Assembly: GCA_015222755.1 (NCBI GenBank)
Contig: JADFVX010000078.1
Coordinates: 1-13,588 of the forward strand
Length of the DNA stretch: 13,588 bases
Reading direction: 5' to 3'
From: Pseudomonadota bacterium
GTDB lineage: Bacteria > Desulfobacterota > JADFVX01
Shown here: piece by piece, positions 7,059-13,588 of the stretch
Position numbering within the stretch: position 1 is the first letter of the stretch
How the letters are laid out: each line of letters begins with the position of its first letter
Translations under genes and position numbers: made by a program
Notes under the pieces: generated by a model
What the model was told of the DNA's origin: nothing
The model's input: only the letters and a program-made list of their open reading frames with translations
Databases searched by the model: none

Positions 7059-7556
7059 CTACCTTTTCCAGTTTACACGTATGAAATATGTCTCCTCTTT
7101 ATAGTGAAAGTCAAGGTCGCCGCCGTAGGCCTTATGCAGCGCCCCACCTATACGCCTGGGAAGATGGATATCTGTAGTAGTGATCTCTACTCTAGTATTG
7201 CCCTCCTCAATATTAATGATCCTGTGGAGAGGATGCTCCCCCTTTTCTTTTCTCTCCTCCCTCTGGGCAAGACCGATAACCTCATCCCGATGTTCTTTAA
7301 GAAAATCACCGCTCAGGTTCAGCTTGCCGGCCGGGCACCTGTCGTTAATCCTGCGGCATGCGGGACAAAGCTCTTCATTAGCACCTTCAGGCCTGTCACC
7401 CCAGTGCCATCTCCCATTTTCCAGTATGGCAGCGCACTGCGAACAGCAGGCAGGCTCCTTGAGCTTTTTACGATTCCTGTAGGGATCATGGATGTGCTCG
7501 TGAATAAGACGGTCTGTTCTTTTCTCGCCGGGGAATCCCCCTCTTGTTCCGCTCAT
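7059..7556 (-). CDS. BCAM0308-like zinc-ribbon protein
   Basis: A 165-residue small protein that I recognise as the BCAM0308 type of conserved hypothetical proteins. Two CxxC pairs, C38/C41 (CSQC) and C64/C67 (CPAC), should hold a zinc ion. Other conserved-looking stretches are HEHIHDPY (19-26), LSGDFLKEHRDEV (81-93), EHPLHRI (107-113), TTDIHLPRRIG (128-138) and the end FIRVNWKR. There is no signal peptide or membrane segment, so it is cytosolic. I take ATG 7556 rather than GTG 7562 because GAGG on the - strand lies five bases before the ATG. The biochemical function is unknown; the ribbon and many basic residues fit nucleic-acid or ribosome binding, but that is inference. It is divergent from the methyltransferase fusion gene. 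Confidence 0.82.
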   Translation of the reverse strand: MSGTRGGFPGEKRTDRLIHEHIHDPYRNRKKLKEPACCSQCAAILENGRWHWGDRPEGANEELCPACRRINDRCPAGKLNLSGDFLKEHRDEVIGLAQREERKEKGEHPLHRIINIEEGNTRVEITTTDIHLPRRIGGALHKAYGGDLDFHYKEETYFIRVNWKR

Positions 7557-7612
7557 AGTCACCTCTTTGATTTGTATTTATCTGATGTTAAGTTTAGTGC
7601 AAATAATGGAGA

Positions 7613-7641
7613 TTGCAACTTGCGACTTCCAGATTTATAGG
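7613..7641 (+). promoter_or_regulatory. Possible promoter for the methyltransferase-HhH fusion gene
   Basis: TTGCAA (7613-7618) and TATAGG (7636-7641) are 17 bases apart, with transcription expected near 7648, about 11 bases before ATG 7659. The -10 match is only 4 of 6. GAGG at 7643-7646 serves as the ribosome binding site if the transcript starts slightly earlier. Low certainty. Confidence 0.3.
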
Positions 7642-7658
7642 CGAGGCCAATAGAAGAT

Positions 7659-9197
7659 ATGAAAGACAGAGAGTGCATAGAGTTTCTCCAGTGGGCCCTT
7701 CCTAAACTGGAGATGCGGTGGCCCGGTTTCAGGAAGGTGCGGAGGCAGGTATGCAGGCGGGTAAAGAGGCGGATCGCTGGACTTTCCCTTTCAGACAGTT
7801 CTGCTTACAGCCGCTACCTGGAGGCTCATCCTGAAGAGTGGTCTGTGCTCGACTCAATGTGCCGCATAACTATCTCGCGATTCTACCGTGACCGGGGCGT
7901 CTTCGACAGCTTGGAGGAGCTGCTGGCGGAGATTGCAGCAAAGAGCCTAAAGCACGGGAAAGGGACGTTTAAGTGCTGGAGCGTCGGCTCTGCTTCGGGA
8001 GAGGAGGCGTATACATTAGTCCTCATCTGGGAGGTGCGACTTAAGTCCCGCTTCCCGGAACTGGAACTGAGGATTACCGCCAGCGATTCGGACCCGAACA
8101 TGATTCGACGTGCTAAGGCAGGCTGCTACGGCCGTGACAGCATGAAGGATCTCCCCGAAGACCTGCTGGAAGCTGGGTTTGACCGCTCTGGCGAGCAACT
8201 CTGCATCAAAGACAGCTTGAAAAGGGGGGTCACATTTTTGAATCATGACATCAGGGAGACGATGCCGGAGGGCCCCTTCCAGCTCATCCTCTGCAGGAAC
8301 CTGGTATTTACCTATTTTAATGAGAGCCTGCAGCGGAAGATCCTTGAAAGGCTGGCGGAGAGATTGGTTCCCGGCGGTATGCTGGTAACAGGGATCCACG
8401 AGACCCTTCCCGTCGGCACCGACGATCTCTTCGTGCCGGAAGCTGCTCAGGGAGGTATCTATCGAAGGCGCTTGCAGTCTCAGGTGAGGGAAAGTATGAG
8501 AAAGAGCATATCCATAGAGAAACTTATAGGCGCCACAGGCGGCCGATTTTCAAGCGAACTGGGGATAGACCTCTCAGGCGCTGACTCCGTTGAGATATTC
8601 AAGTGGTTCCTGGCCTCAAAACTTTTCGCTGCCAGGATATCCTCCCATATCGCTATGAATACCTACAGGGGATTTGAGGCAAGAAACCTGACCACAGCAA
8701 GGGCTATACTGGAAATAGGCTGGGATGGGCTTGTAAGTGTGCTGGATAGCGGCGGTTATGCAAGATACGACTTTTCTACAGCAACAAAGCTGCTGGCCAT
8801 AATGAATGACCTGGAGAAAGATTACAGCGGGGACCTTAATCAGCTGCATGACCGCTCCATAGATGAAGAGGATCTGGAGATGCGTCTCAAAGGCCTCGGA
8901 AAGGGTATAGGCGATGTTACTGTAAACATATTCCTCAGGGAGCTTCGCAATGTCTGGAAGAAGGCGGATCCCCTGCCTTCAGAGTTTGTAAGGCTTGCCG
9001 CCAAAAATCTGGGGCTCTTGCGACCACGCGAAAATGCCCTGAAGACCTTGAAAGAGCTCTGGGATAGGGAAAAGGTAGGAGGAAGGGATTTTTGCGACTT
9101 CGAGGCTGCGCTGCTAAGGTTGGGGAAGGACTACTGCAAGAGGTCTAAATGTGGCACCTGCCCGGTGGAGGCAGTGTGCGTAAGGGTAAGGGACTGA
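7659..9197 (+). CDS. Fusion of CheR-like SAM methyltransferase and HhH-GPD/[4Fe-4S] endonuclease III-like domain
   Basis: A 512-residue two-part protein. Residues 1 to about 272 resemble CheR-type methyltransferases: a helical N-domain ending RITISRFYRD (69-78, where CheR has its FFR motif), the SAM loop CWSVGSASGEEAY (106-118), DSDPNMIRRAKAGCY (143-157) and LILCRNLVFTYFN (209-221). Residues about 280-512 form an HhH-GPD glycosylase-like domain: hairpin LKGLGKGIGDVTVN (410-423), D437 at the place of the catalytic aspartate, and C493-x4-C498-x2-C501-x5-C507 as a probable iron-sulphur cluster loop. The hairpin has glycine where endonuclease III has its catalytic lysine. Relatives of the second half alone exist in my memory of the family. 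M280 (ATG 8496) is preceded by AGGTGAGGG (8482-8490), so a separate C-terminal product may also be made. No chemotaxis genes are nearby, so a CheR role is doubtful; modification and repair of nucleic acid is one guess. Confidence 0.82.
   Translation: MKDRECIEFLQWALPKLEMRWPGFRKVRRQVCRRVKRRIAGLSLSDSSAYSRYLEAHPEEWSVLDSMCRITISRFYRDRGVFDSLEELLAEIAAKSLKHGKGTFKCWSVGSASGEEAYTLVLIWEVRLKSRFPELELRITASDSDPNMIRRAKAGCYGRDSMKDLPEDLLEAGFDRSGEQLCIKDSLKRGVTFLNHDIRETMPEGPFQLILCRNLVFTYFNESLQRKILERLAERLVPGGMLVTGIHETLPVGTDDLFVPEAAQGGIYRRRLQSQVRESMRKSISIEKLIGATGGRFSSELGIDLSGADSVEIFKWFLASKLFAARISSHIAMNTYRGFEARNLTTARAILEIGWDGLVSVLDSGGYARYDFSTATKLLAIMNDLEKDYSGDLNQLHDRSIDEEDLEMRLKGLGKGIGDVTVNIFLRELRNVWKKADPLPSEFVRLAAKNLGLLRPRENALKTLKELWDREKVGGRDFCDFEAALLRLGKDYCKRSKCGTCPVEAVCVRVRD
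8482..8498 (+). promoter_or_regulatory. Internal ribosome binding site and ATG inside the fusion gene
   Basis: AGGTGAGGG (8482-8490) lies five bases before an in-frame ATG (8496-8498, codon 280), exactly at the join between the methyltransferase and HhH parts. The spacing and strength equal or exceed those of the gene's own start. It could give a free 233-residue HhH protein, or be the relic start of a formerly separate second gene. Confidence 0.5.
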
Positions 9198-9200
9198 AGT

Positions 9201-9340
9201 GATGCTCCCCGCCTACAAGGCGGGGCATCCGAGCAAGGTTGATTTACAATTTTAGCTTCGCAGAATCGCATAAGGAAGAATTTCTTTGGGATCTTGATTT
9301 TATAGCTGCCATTCATCCCCGCTTACAAAGCGGGGTATCC
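9201..9340. repeat. Pair of same-orientation hairpins (IS200/IS605 palindrome-like relic)
   Basis: Two related hairpins stand 110 bases apart: CCCCGCC-TACAA-GGCGGGG (9207-9225) and CCCCGCT-TACAA-AGCGGGG (9317-9335), each followed by G or T, then ATCC. The inner base pair changes from C-G to T-A on both sides, a compensatory change that keeps the stem. Elements of the IS200/IS605 family and their nonautonomous derivatives carry similar same-orientation hairpins at both ends. The 80-odd bases between hold no gene I recognise, and no TnpA or TnpB is present. Confidence 0.55.
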
Positions 9341-9435
9341 TGACAGCTCCTCGTGACAAAGTTCAAGGTTCGGGATTCAAGATGTCCCGGCTGCTACATC
9401 CGGATATATGGCAGGTTTTCTCCCTGATGCATGCT

Positions 9436-9472
9436 AAAAAAGATGGCGGCAGGAATCTAACTCTCTGCCGCC
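9436..9472 (-). terminator. Rho-independent terminator of the CBS-domain gene
   Basis: Read on the - strand, GGCGGCAG (9472-9465) pairs perfectly with CTGCCGCC (9452-9445) and is followed by AT and TCTTTTTT (about 9443-9436). A GC-rich 8-bp stem with a T-run, 47 bases after the CBS stop codon, is a classic intrinsic terminator. Confidence 0.8.
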
Positions 9473-9518
9473 TTATAACTATACCGCTCAAGGGCCTTCT
9501 TTATAAAAAACAAAACGT

Positions 9519-9932
9519 CTAATGCCGATAGGCCTCTTCCAGATTGAAAAAGTTATCCATTTCCTCCCTCAGAATAGGCGCGAGTTCAGACATGGTGACA
9601 AGCCCCTCTAATCTTCCATTTGACTGAACGGGAAGCCTTCTTATCTTTTTTTGGGCCATCATCCTGGATGCTTCCAAGGTGTCTGTTTCTGGGCTTGTAA
9701 AAATAATGTCTTTGTTCATTATCTCTTTTACCTTGATGGCATCGGGGTCTTTCCCCTCAGCCACCACATTACAAGTGATGTCTCTGTCGGTCAGGATACC
9801 CCTCAGTACGCCGTTTTCAGTTATGAGGGTGCATCCTACATCACCTGATTTCATCCTTTCGGCAGCTTCCTTGATAGATGCCGCTGGTTCCACAGTAACA
9901 AGCTCCCTCTTCATTATCTCTCTAAGCAACAT
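9519..9932 (-). CDS. Two-CBS-domain protein
   Basis: A 137-residue cytosolic protein made of a CBS pair (Bateman module): CBS1 about 3-56 and CBS2 about 68-122. Each has the pattern of a start like MKRELVTV or MNKDIIFT, a middle alanine/glutamate helix, and an end such as GILTDRDI (45-52) or GLVTMSEL (110-117), the latter two usually contributing to adenine-nucleotide binding. Stand-alone members are thought to sense AMP, ATP or SAM and to regulate a partner; none can be named here. The start ATG at 9932 has a G-run (9943-9939) six bases upstream. It is monocistronic by its own promoter and terminator. Confidence 0.9.
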   Translation of the reverse strand: MLLREIMKRELVTVEPAASIKEAAERMKSGDVGCTLITENGVLRGILTDRDITCNVVAEGKDPDAIKVKEIMNKDIIFTSPETDTLEASRMMAQKKIRRLPVQSNGRLEGLVTMSELAPILREEMDNFFNLEEAYRH

Positions 9933-10252
9933 GTGATTCCCCCTTTTTTGAATTATCCCCTGAGTGTTAAAAAATACAATTTTTATCTACCTTGTTTTAA
10001 ATCTAGCTCAATTATTGTTAATGTCAAGTAAGGAGAAAAATTTTTCATATGCAAGACAGATCAAAAAAATAAGGCTTATAACTAGAAGATAGCATAAAAA
10101 ATGTGCTAAATTCCTAACATGACTATGAAAAATAGATACGCAAAGTTTATTCTACACATAGACAAAAAGACCTAACTTAATTTTACCACTCTCAACGTCA
10201 TGCATTCAGGCAAATCGCAGTTATTAATCGCTTACTATATAGTTACCTGTTT
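9933..10252. other. AT-rich gene-free stretch upstream of the CBS gene
   Basis: About 320 bases of clearly AT-rich DNA between the CBS start and the end of the large lipid gene. Apart from the CBS promoter I see no conserved reading frame, repeat or strong hairpin. There is no obvious terminator for the lipid gene, which ends on the - strand at 10253. Confidence 0.6.
10000..10027 (-). promoter_or_regulatory. Sigma-70-type promoter of the CBS-domain gene
   Basis: On the - strand, TTGACA (10027-10022) is a perfect -35 box, followed after 16 bases by TAGATT (10005-10000; 4 of 6 to consensus). Transcription would start near 9993, leaving a leader of about 60 bases. Confidence 0.5.
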
Positions 10253-13021
10253 TTAGTTGCTCAGATCAGGTTCACCGCAATGGCGCAGCATTTCAGACCG
10301 TGCTGCATCACGCAGTTCAATGGCCGCCGCCCAGTCGCTACCCTTCGGCATTATAGGCTCACATATGGTGACTTTTACAGCACCCCGCCTTGGAAACCAG
10401 CTCAGTGCCCGAAGGATCGACCGTGTTCCCCTGATGACGACGGGGACAAGGGGCACACCGGCCTCAGCTGACGAGACAAAGGCCCCCATGTAGAATGGCC
10501 GCAGTCCCGGCATTCTGCCAAATGTCCCCTCGGGGAAAAAGGCGAGTGAATCCCCTTTGCGGACCGAATCCGATATGTACCTGGCATCGTCCAGGCCGCT
10601 TTCCATATCAAAACGCTCAACAAAGCGGGCATCTATGCGCCTTAGGAAGAGGAGGGGTATGAAGCTCCCCTTCAGGTCCCGTTTTGCCACGTAGCAAAAG
10701 GTGGGCGGCAGCGCTGCCGCCAGCATAATCCCGTCGAGGTAACTGGCGTGGTTTGATACAAGGACGCAGGTCTTGTTTCCTGGGAGCCTGTCGAGACCAC
10801 TGACGCTAAGTGATATGCCGGTCAGTTTGACAGCGCTTCGGGCAATCTCTTTGACAATAGACCGCCGCCGGACCAGGCCGGGGATGATTGCCACCAGGCT
10901 CCATGTGGTGATTGCCATAGTATAAAACACCATCCAGGCCCAGGAGGCATAGAGGAATTCGACACTGCGGCGCCAAAGCCGCTTAAGTTGCGGCGCCAGT
11001 CCCAGCAGCCACAACCTTGCAAACTGCCACCACAAGGCACGTTGGCCAAGGCCTGTTTTCCCTTTTTCATAGAGTTCACGGCTGGCAGCACGCCGGATCT
11101 TTCCACTTGAGGTTTTAAGCACCGTACGAGGCGGCACCAGCACCACATCTTCCGGCGGGGTCCCTAACAGATCAATCGTTATAGCATTGATCTCTTTGTG
11201 GAACCTTTCCAAGATCACCGCCTCTGTTTCTCTTGTCTCGGCGAGCAAGACCAGACGTTCTGTCCCGGTAACAGGATCTATGCTACCGAATGCGACTACA
11301 CAGCCCTTACGTATCCCCGGAATATTCCCCACCGCCTCTTCAAGTTCATCGGGGTAGATGTTACGGCCTGCCCGAATAATAATATCCTTGCTGCGCCCCG
11401 TTAGATAGATATCGCCACCCGCCATATAGGCCAGGTCTCCCGAATCAAGCCACTCTCCATGGAAGAGACGGGCCGTTGCCTCGGGGTTTCTAAAGTAGCC
11501 GCTCGTAGCGGATGGGCCTTTAAACTGAAGCTGCCCCTCAACACGCTCGCCCACCTCGCGCCCGTTGGCATCGACAACACGGATCTCATGTCCCGACAGG
11601 GGGCGCCCTGAGGCAACAAAACGAAGAGGATGACTATAGGTCTCATCGGCAGGCAATGCACGACGGTCACGTATAAAGGCTTCACGCTGGATACGGTCAA
11701 TTAGCGGCCCACGGCCTAATGGTGGGAAGGCAAGGCCTACCGATGACTCGGCAAGGCCGTAAACAGGGCTATAGGCCTGGGCCTTAAAACCGCTCTTTGC
11801 AAAACAGTCCTGAAAACGTGTGACCGTTTCCGGGCTTACAGGCTCTGCCCCGTTAAAGGCGATGCGCCAGGAACTGAGATCGAGACTTTCAGTGGACTGT
11901 TTACGCAGGCAGAGCTCATAGCCGAAATTAGGCCCCCCCGAGATGGTCCCCCTGTACTGGTGGATCGCCTGAAGCCAGCGTTCGGGCCTGGCCAGAAAGG
12001 ATAGGGGTGACATCAAGACCAAAAGCATCCCGTAGTAGAGGCTTCCCAGCCATGCACCGATGAGACCCATATCGTGATATAAGGGAAGCCAGCTCACAAA
12101 TACATCACGGGATGTGGCCTCTACATTTTCCCCCATGGCCCTTATGTTGGCCAGCAGGTTGGAGTGTGTCAACACAACACCCTTTGGGTTGCCCGTTGTG
12201 CCGGAGGTATACTGAAACAGGGCGACATCTTCAGGCTTTCCGGGGTGAGGCCTGAACTCTCCTCCTTCAACAATAAGCTCTCCCGCCGTGACGACACTTT
12301 TTAGGGTCTCCACCCGGCCTTTCAGTAAGCGCGCTATGGGCTGGGCTTCAGCCACAGTAATAAGTATGGCGGCAAGAGAGTTGTTCAGTATGGCCGAGTG
12401 GCGACGCAGATGCTCTTCTATCTGCGATGGCCTGGCTGGCGGATAGATCGGGACAGGGACAGCTCCTGCAAGAAGGGCTCCGATAAAACTGTAAAAGTAA
12501 TCCGGGCCGGTGGGCAGCATGATCGCAACAGACTGGCCTGGCAGCAGGCCACGTGACACAAGGCCTGCCGCTACGGCTTCCCCTTTTTTCTTCAGGTCCC
12601 CATATGTAAGGGAATCCACCGGCCCTCCATAGAAACGAATGTGTTGGCGATCAGGATGGGCATTGACATGCCACTCCAACACATCGAGAAGGGTCTTTGT
12701 ATGATGCGGGACCCCTTCGGTCTCCGGCAATATATAAGGCCGTGGCAGTGCCTCTGTTTTGGCTGCACCGCTTCCGGCAGCAAGAACTGCCCGAAGGAGA
12801 TCACGGGGGGTCTCAGAAGAGGAGAGAACCTGCTCCGGCAATACCACACTGAATCTATCCTCGACGCGATGGAGCAGCTCCACCATCCCCAGGCTGTCGA
12901 TACCGAGGTCTCTTTCGATCAGGCTGTCGAGGCTCAGTTCCGTGCGTCCTTTTCGTGTGTGCAACTCGTCAACCAGCTGGCTGATCAACTCGAGCATTAT
13001 TTCTGCTTGGCTTCTTGTCAC
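10253..13021 (-). CDS. Trifunctional ACP - fatty-acyl-AMP ligase - PlsC acyltransferase
   Basis: A 922-residue chain. Residues 1-85 are an acyl carrier protein with the phosphopantetheine serine S43 in DLGIDSLGMVEL. Residues about 105-650 are an adenylate-forming ligase of the fatty-acyl-AMP-ligase kind: P-loop YTSGTTGNPKG (271-281), PLYHDMG (313-319), YGLAESSVGL (421-430), SGDL (527-530) and the catalytic lysine K641 in LKTSSGKIRR. A membrane segment spans about 692-715. Residues about 725-922 are a PlsC/LPLAT acyltransferase with NHASYLD (757-763, H758 and D763) and FPEGT (829-833). The order suggests activation of a fatty acid, loading onto the built-in ACP and transfer to a lysolipid or other acceptor at the inner membrane. 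E. coli Aas joins the same last two activities but in the opposite order and without an ACP. Start is GTG 13021 with GGGG (13034-13031) nine bases upstream; ATG 12997 (M9) is the alternative. Confidence 0.9.
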   Translation of the reverse strand: MTRSQAEIMLELISQLVDELHTRKGRTELSLDSLIERDLGIDSLGMVELLHRVEDRFSVVLPEQVLSSSETPRDLLRAVLAAGSGAAKTEALPRPYILPETEGVPHHTKTLLDVLEWHVNAHPDRQHIRFYGGPVDSLTYGDLKKKGEAVAAGLVSRGLLPGQSVAIMLPTGPDYFYSFIGALLAGAVPVPIYPPARPSQIEEHLRRHSAILNNSLAAILITVAEAQPIARLLKGRVETLKSVVTAGELIVEGGEFRPHPGKPEDVALFQYTSGTTGNPKGVVLTHSNLLANIRAMGENVEATSRDVFVSWLPLYHDMGLIGAWLGSLYYGMLLVLMSPLSFLARPERWLQAIHQYRGTISGGPNFGYELCLRKQSTESLDLSSWRIAFNGAEPVSPETVTRFQDCFAKSGFKAQAYSPVYGLAESSVGLAFPPLGRGPLIDRIQREAFIRDRRALPADETYSHPLRFVASGRPLSGHEIRVVDANGREVGERVEGQLQFKGPSATSGYFRNPEATARLFHGEWLDSGDLAYMAGGDIYLTGRSKDIIIRAGRNIYPDELEEAVGNIPGIRKGCVVAFGSIDPVTGTERLVLLAETRETEAVILERFHKEINAITIDLLGTPPEDVVLVPPRTVLKTSSGKIRRAASRELYEKGKTGLGQRALWWQFARLWLLGLAPQLKRLWRRSVEFLYASWAWMVFYTMAITTWSLVAIIPGLVRRRSIVKEIARSAVKLTGISLSVSGLDRLPGNKTCVLVSNHASYLDGIMLAAALPPTFCYVAKRDLKGSFIPLLFLRRIDARFVERFDMESGLDDARYISDSVRKGDSLAFFPEGTFGRMPGLRPFYMGAFVSSAEAGVPLVPVVIRGTRSILRALSWFPRRGAVKVTICEPIMPKGSDWAAAIELRDAARSEMLRHCGEPDLSN

Positions 13022-13071
13022 CAGGATCTACCCCATTAGAGGAATAGCTGAAAATGAAAGGTCCTATTAAA

Positions 13072-13101
13072 AAGATACACATAAAATGCTATTGATGTCA
13101 A
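13072..13101 (-). promoter_or_regulatory. Possible promoter of the ACP-ligase-acyltransferase gene
   Basis: On the - strand a perfect TTGACA (13101-13096) precedes TATCTT (13077-13072; 4 of 6) by 18 bases. The start would be near 13065, about 44 bases before GTG 13021. The long spacer makes this a medium-quality match. Confidence 0.4.
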
Positions 13102-13247
13102 AAAAGAGGGCAGCCTTTCTTCCTTCAATCAACGATAAATAGAAACTCTTGCCTCCGTTTGTCACAAAATCAAGTGGAACTGACAGCCGTATGCCACTAC
13201 GCTCATTTGGATTGACTTCAGCTCAGCCTTGATGTAGTTATTAATAT

Positions 13248-13588
13248 ATGAATAGCCTTCAAAAAAGCTACTTTCACATGGGCGGCAATGAGCCACTCCT
13301 CGGTGCGACCATACCGGAACATTTCGCCTCCGTTGTCGAGAAGTTCCCCGACCGGGAGGCGGTGGTATGCATCCGGCAGGAGAGGAGGCGCAGCTATTCG
13401 GAGCTTTCCTCCGAGATAGACCGACTGGCAAGGGGACTTGTCGGAATGGGTTACGGCAAGGGAGACCGGATCGGCGTCTGGTCAACGAATAATATCGAAT
13501 GGCTGCTTATCCAGATGGCCACGGCCCGTATCGGGGCGATACTGGTAAATATCAACCCCGCATACAGGCCTAAAGAGCTCGCCTATGC
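13248..13588 (+). CDS. Acyl-CoA synthetase / AMP-binding protein, 3' end outside window
   Basis: The first 113 residues of an AMP-forming fatty-acyl-CoA synthetase. The reading frame is open to the window end and gives SYFHMGGNEPLLGATIPEHF, then FPDREAVV, SYSELSSEIDRLARGL, KGDRIGVWSTNNIEW and GAILVNINPAYRPKEL, which match the N-domain of medium- or long-chain acyl-CoA synthetases. I take ATG 13248, not 13278, because the SYFH...PLLG segment upstream of the second ATG is itself family-conserved. No good ribosome binding site precedes 13248, the main doubt about the start. The catalytic P-loop and the C-terminal domain lie beyond the window. It is divergent from the ACP-ligase-acyltransferase gene, suggesting a joint role in fatty-acid activation. 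Confidence 0.88.
   Translation, partial: MNSLQKSYFHMGGNEPLLGATIPEHFASVVEKFPDREAVVCIRQERRRSYSELSSEIDRLARGLVGMGYGKGDRIGVWSTNNIEWLLIQMATARIGAILVNINPAYRPKELAY

Larger units (their letters stand above)
9198..9518. other. Gene-free stretch between the fusion gene and the CBS gene
   Basis: It holds the hairpin pair (9201-9340), a small hairpin CGGGA/TCCCG (9371-9375 with 9385-9389) without a T-run, and the - strand terminator of the CBS gene (9436-9472). A - strand frame crossing 9131-9316 includes the hairpin and overlaps the end of the fusion gene; it has no recognisable protein features. Confidence 0.6.

Noticed and set aside
6861..7640. Long + strand reading frame of 259 codons
   Set aside because: It runs antisense to the zinc-ribbon gene (7059-7556, - strand), whose CxxC pairs and TTDIHLPRRIG-type motifs are clearly protein-like. 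The + strand translation has no recognisable family features and no good start.
9201..9340. CRISPR-like repeats
   Set aside because: Only two imperfect palindromic units are present, with no array, and no cas gene lies in the window.
9361..9390. tRNA-like T-arm sequence (GGTTCGGGATTCAAG)
   Set aside because: The sequence around it gives no acceptor stem, anticodon arm or D arm; only a 5-bp hairpin is present.

Overview
The window looks like chromosome of an uncultured or little-studied Gram-negative bacterium, probably an anaerobe of the Desulfobacterota or Nitrospirota type. This is inferred from a ferredoxin-dependent 2-oxoacid oxidoreductase, a BCAM0308-type zinc-ribbon protein, an ACP/acyl-AMP-ligase/acyltransferase fusion, moderate GC content and many intergenic palindromes. 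No rRNA, tRNA, integrase or CRISPR array was seen, so the taxonomy is weak.

Left part (1-3815, + strand): the end of a 2-oxoacid:ferredoxin oxidoreductase beta-subunit gene (porB-like, cut by the window edge) and a class I/II PLP aminotransferase. They look like former direct neighbours in one operon linking 2-oxoacids and amino acids. Between them sits an AT-rich gene for a TIR-like protein, bounded by two palindromes that start with GTAG and end with CTAC. The porB end and aminotransferase start occur twice, as diverged copies on either side of this insert (859-930 and 2577-2648, constant offset 1718 with no gaps). The structure recalls elements that enter the 3' end of a gene and supply a replacement end. 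A third GTAG...CTAC palindrome follows the aminotransferase.

Middle part (4046-7058): a HAD-IIA phosphatase (- strand), then a divergent pair on + made of an exported PEBP/YbhB-type protein and a CapA-type protein. About 295 bases without a gene follow, holding a possible structured RNA or DNA element closed by a perfect 12-bp stem.

Centre right (7059-9932): a BCAM0308-like zinc-ribbon protein (- strand) is divergent from a 512-residue fusion of a CheR-like methyltransferase and an endonuclease III-like HhH/[4Fe-4S] domain. The second half has its own strong internal ribosome binding site and ATG. Two same-orientation hairpins 110 bases apart, related by compensatory changes, follow. Then come a two-CBS-domain protein (- strand) with its own terminator and promoter, and a 320-base AT-rich gap.

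Right part (10253-13588): a large lipid gene (- strand) encoding acyl carrier protein, fatty-acyl-AMP ligase and PlsC-type acyltransferase in one chain. It is divergent from an acyl-CoA synthetase gene cut by the window end. Together they suggest a fatty-acid activation and acyl-transfer locus.

The strongest leads are the TIR-like gene with its duplicated flanks and the methyltransferase-HhH fusion.
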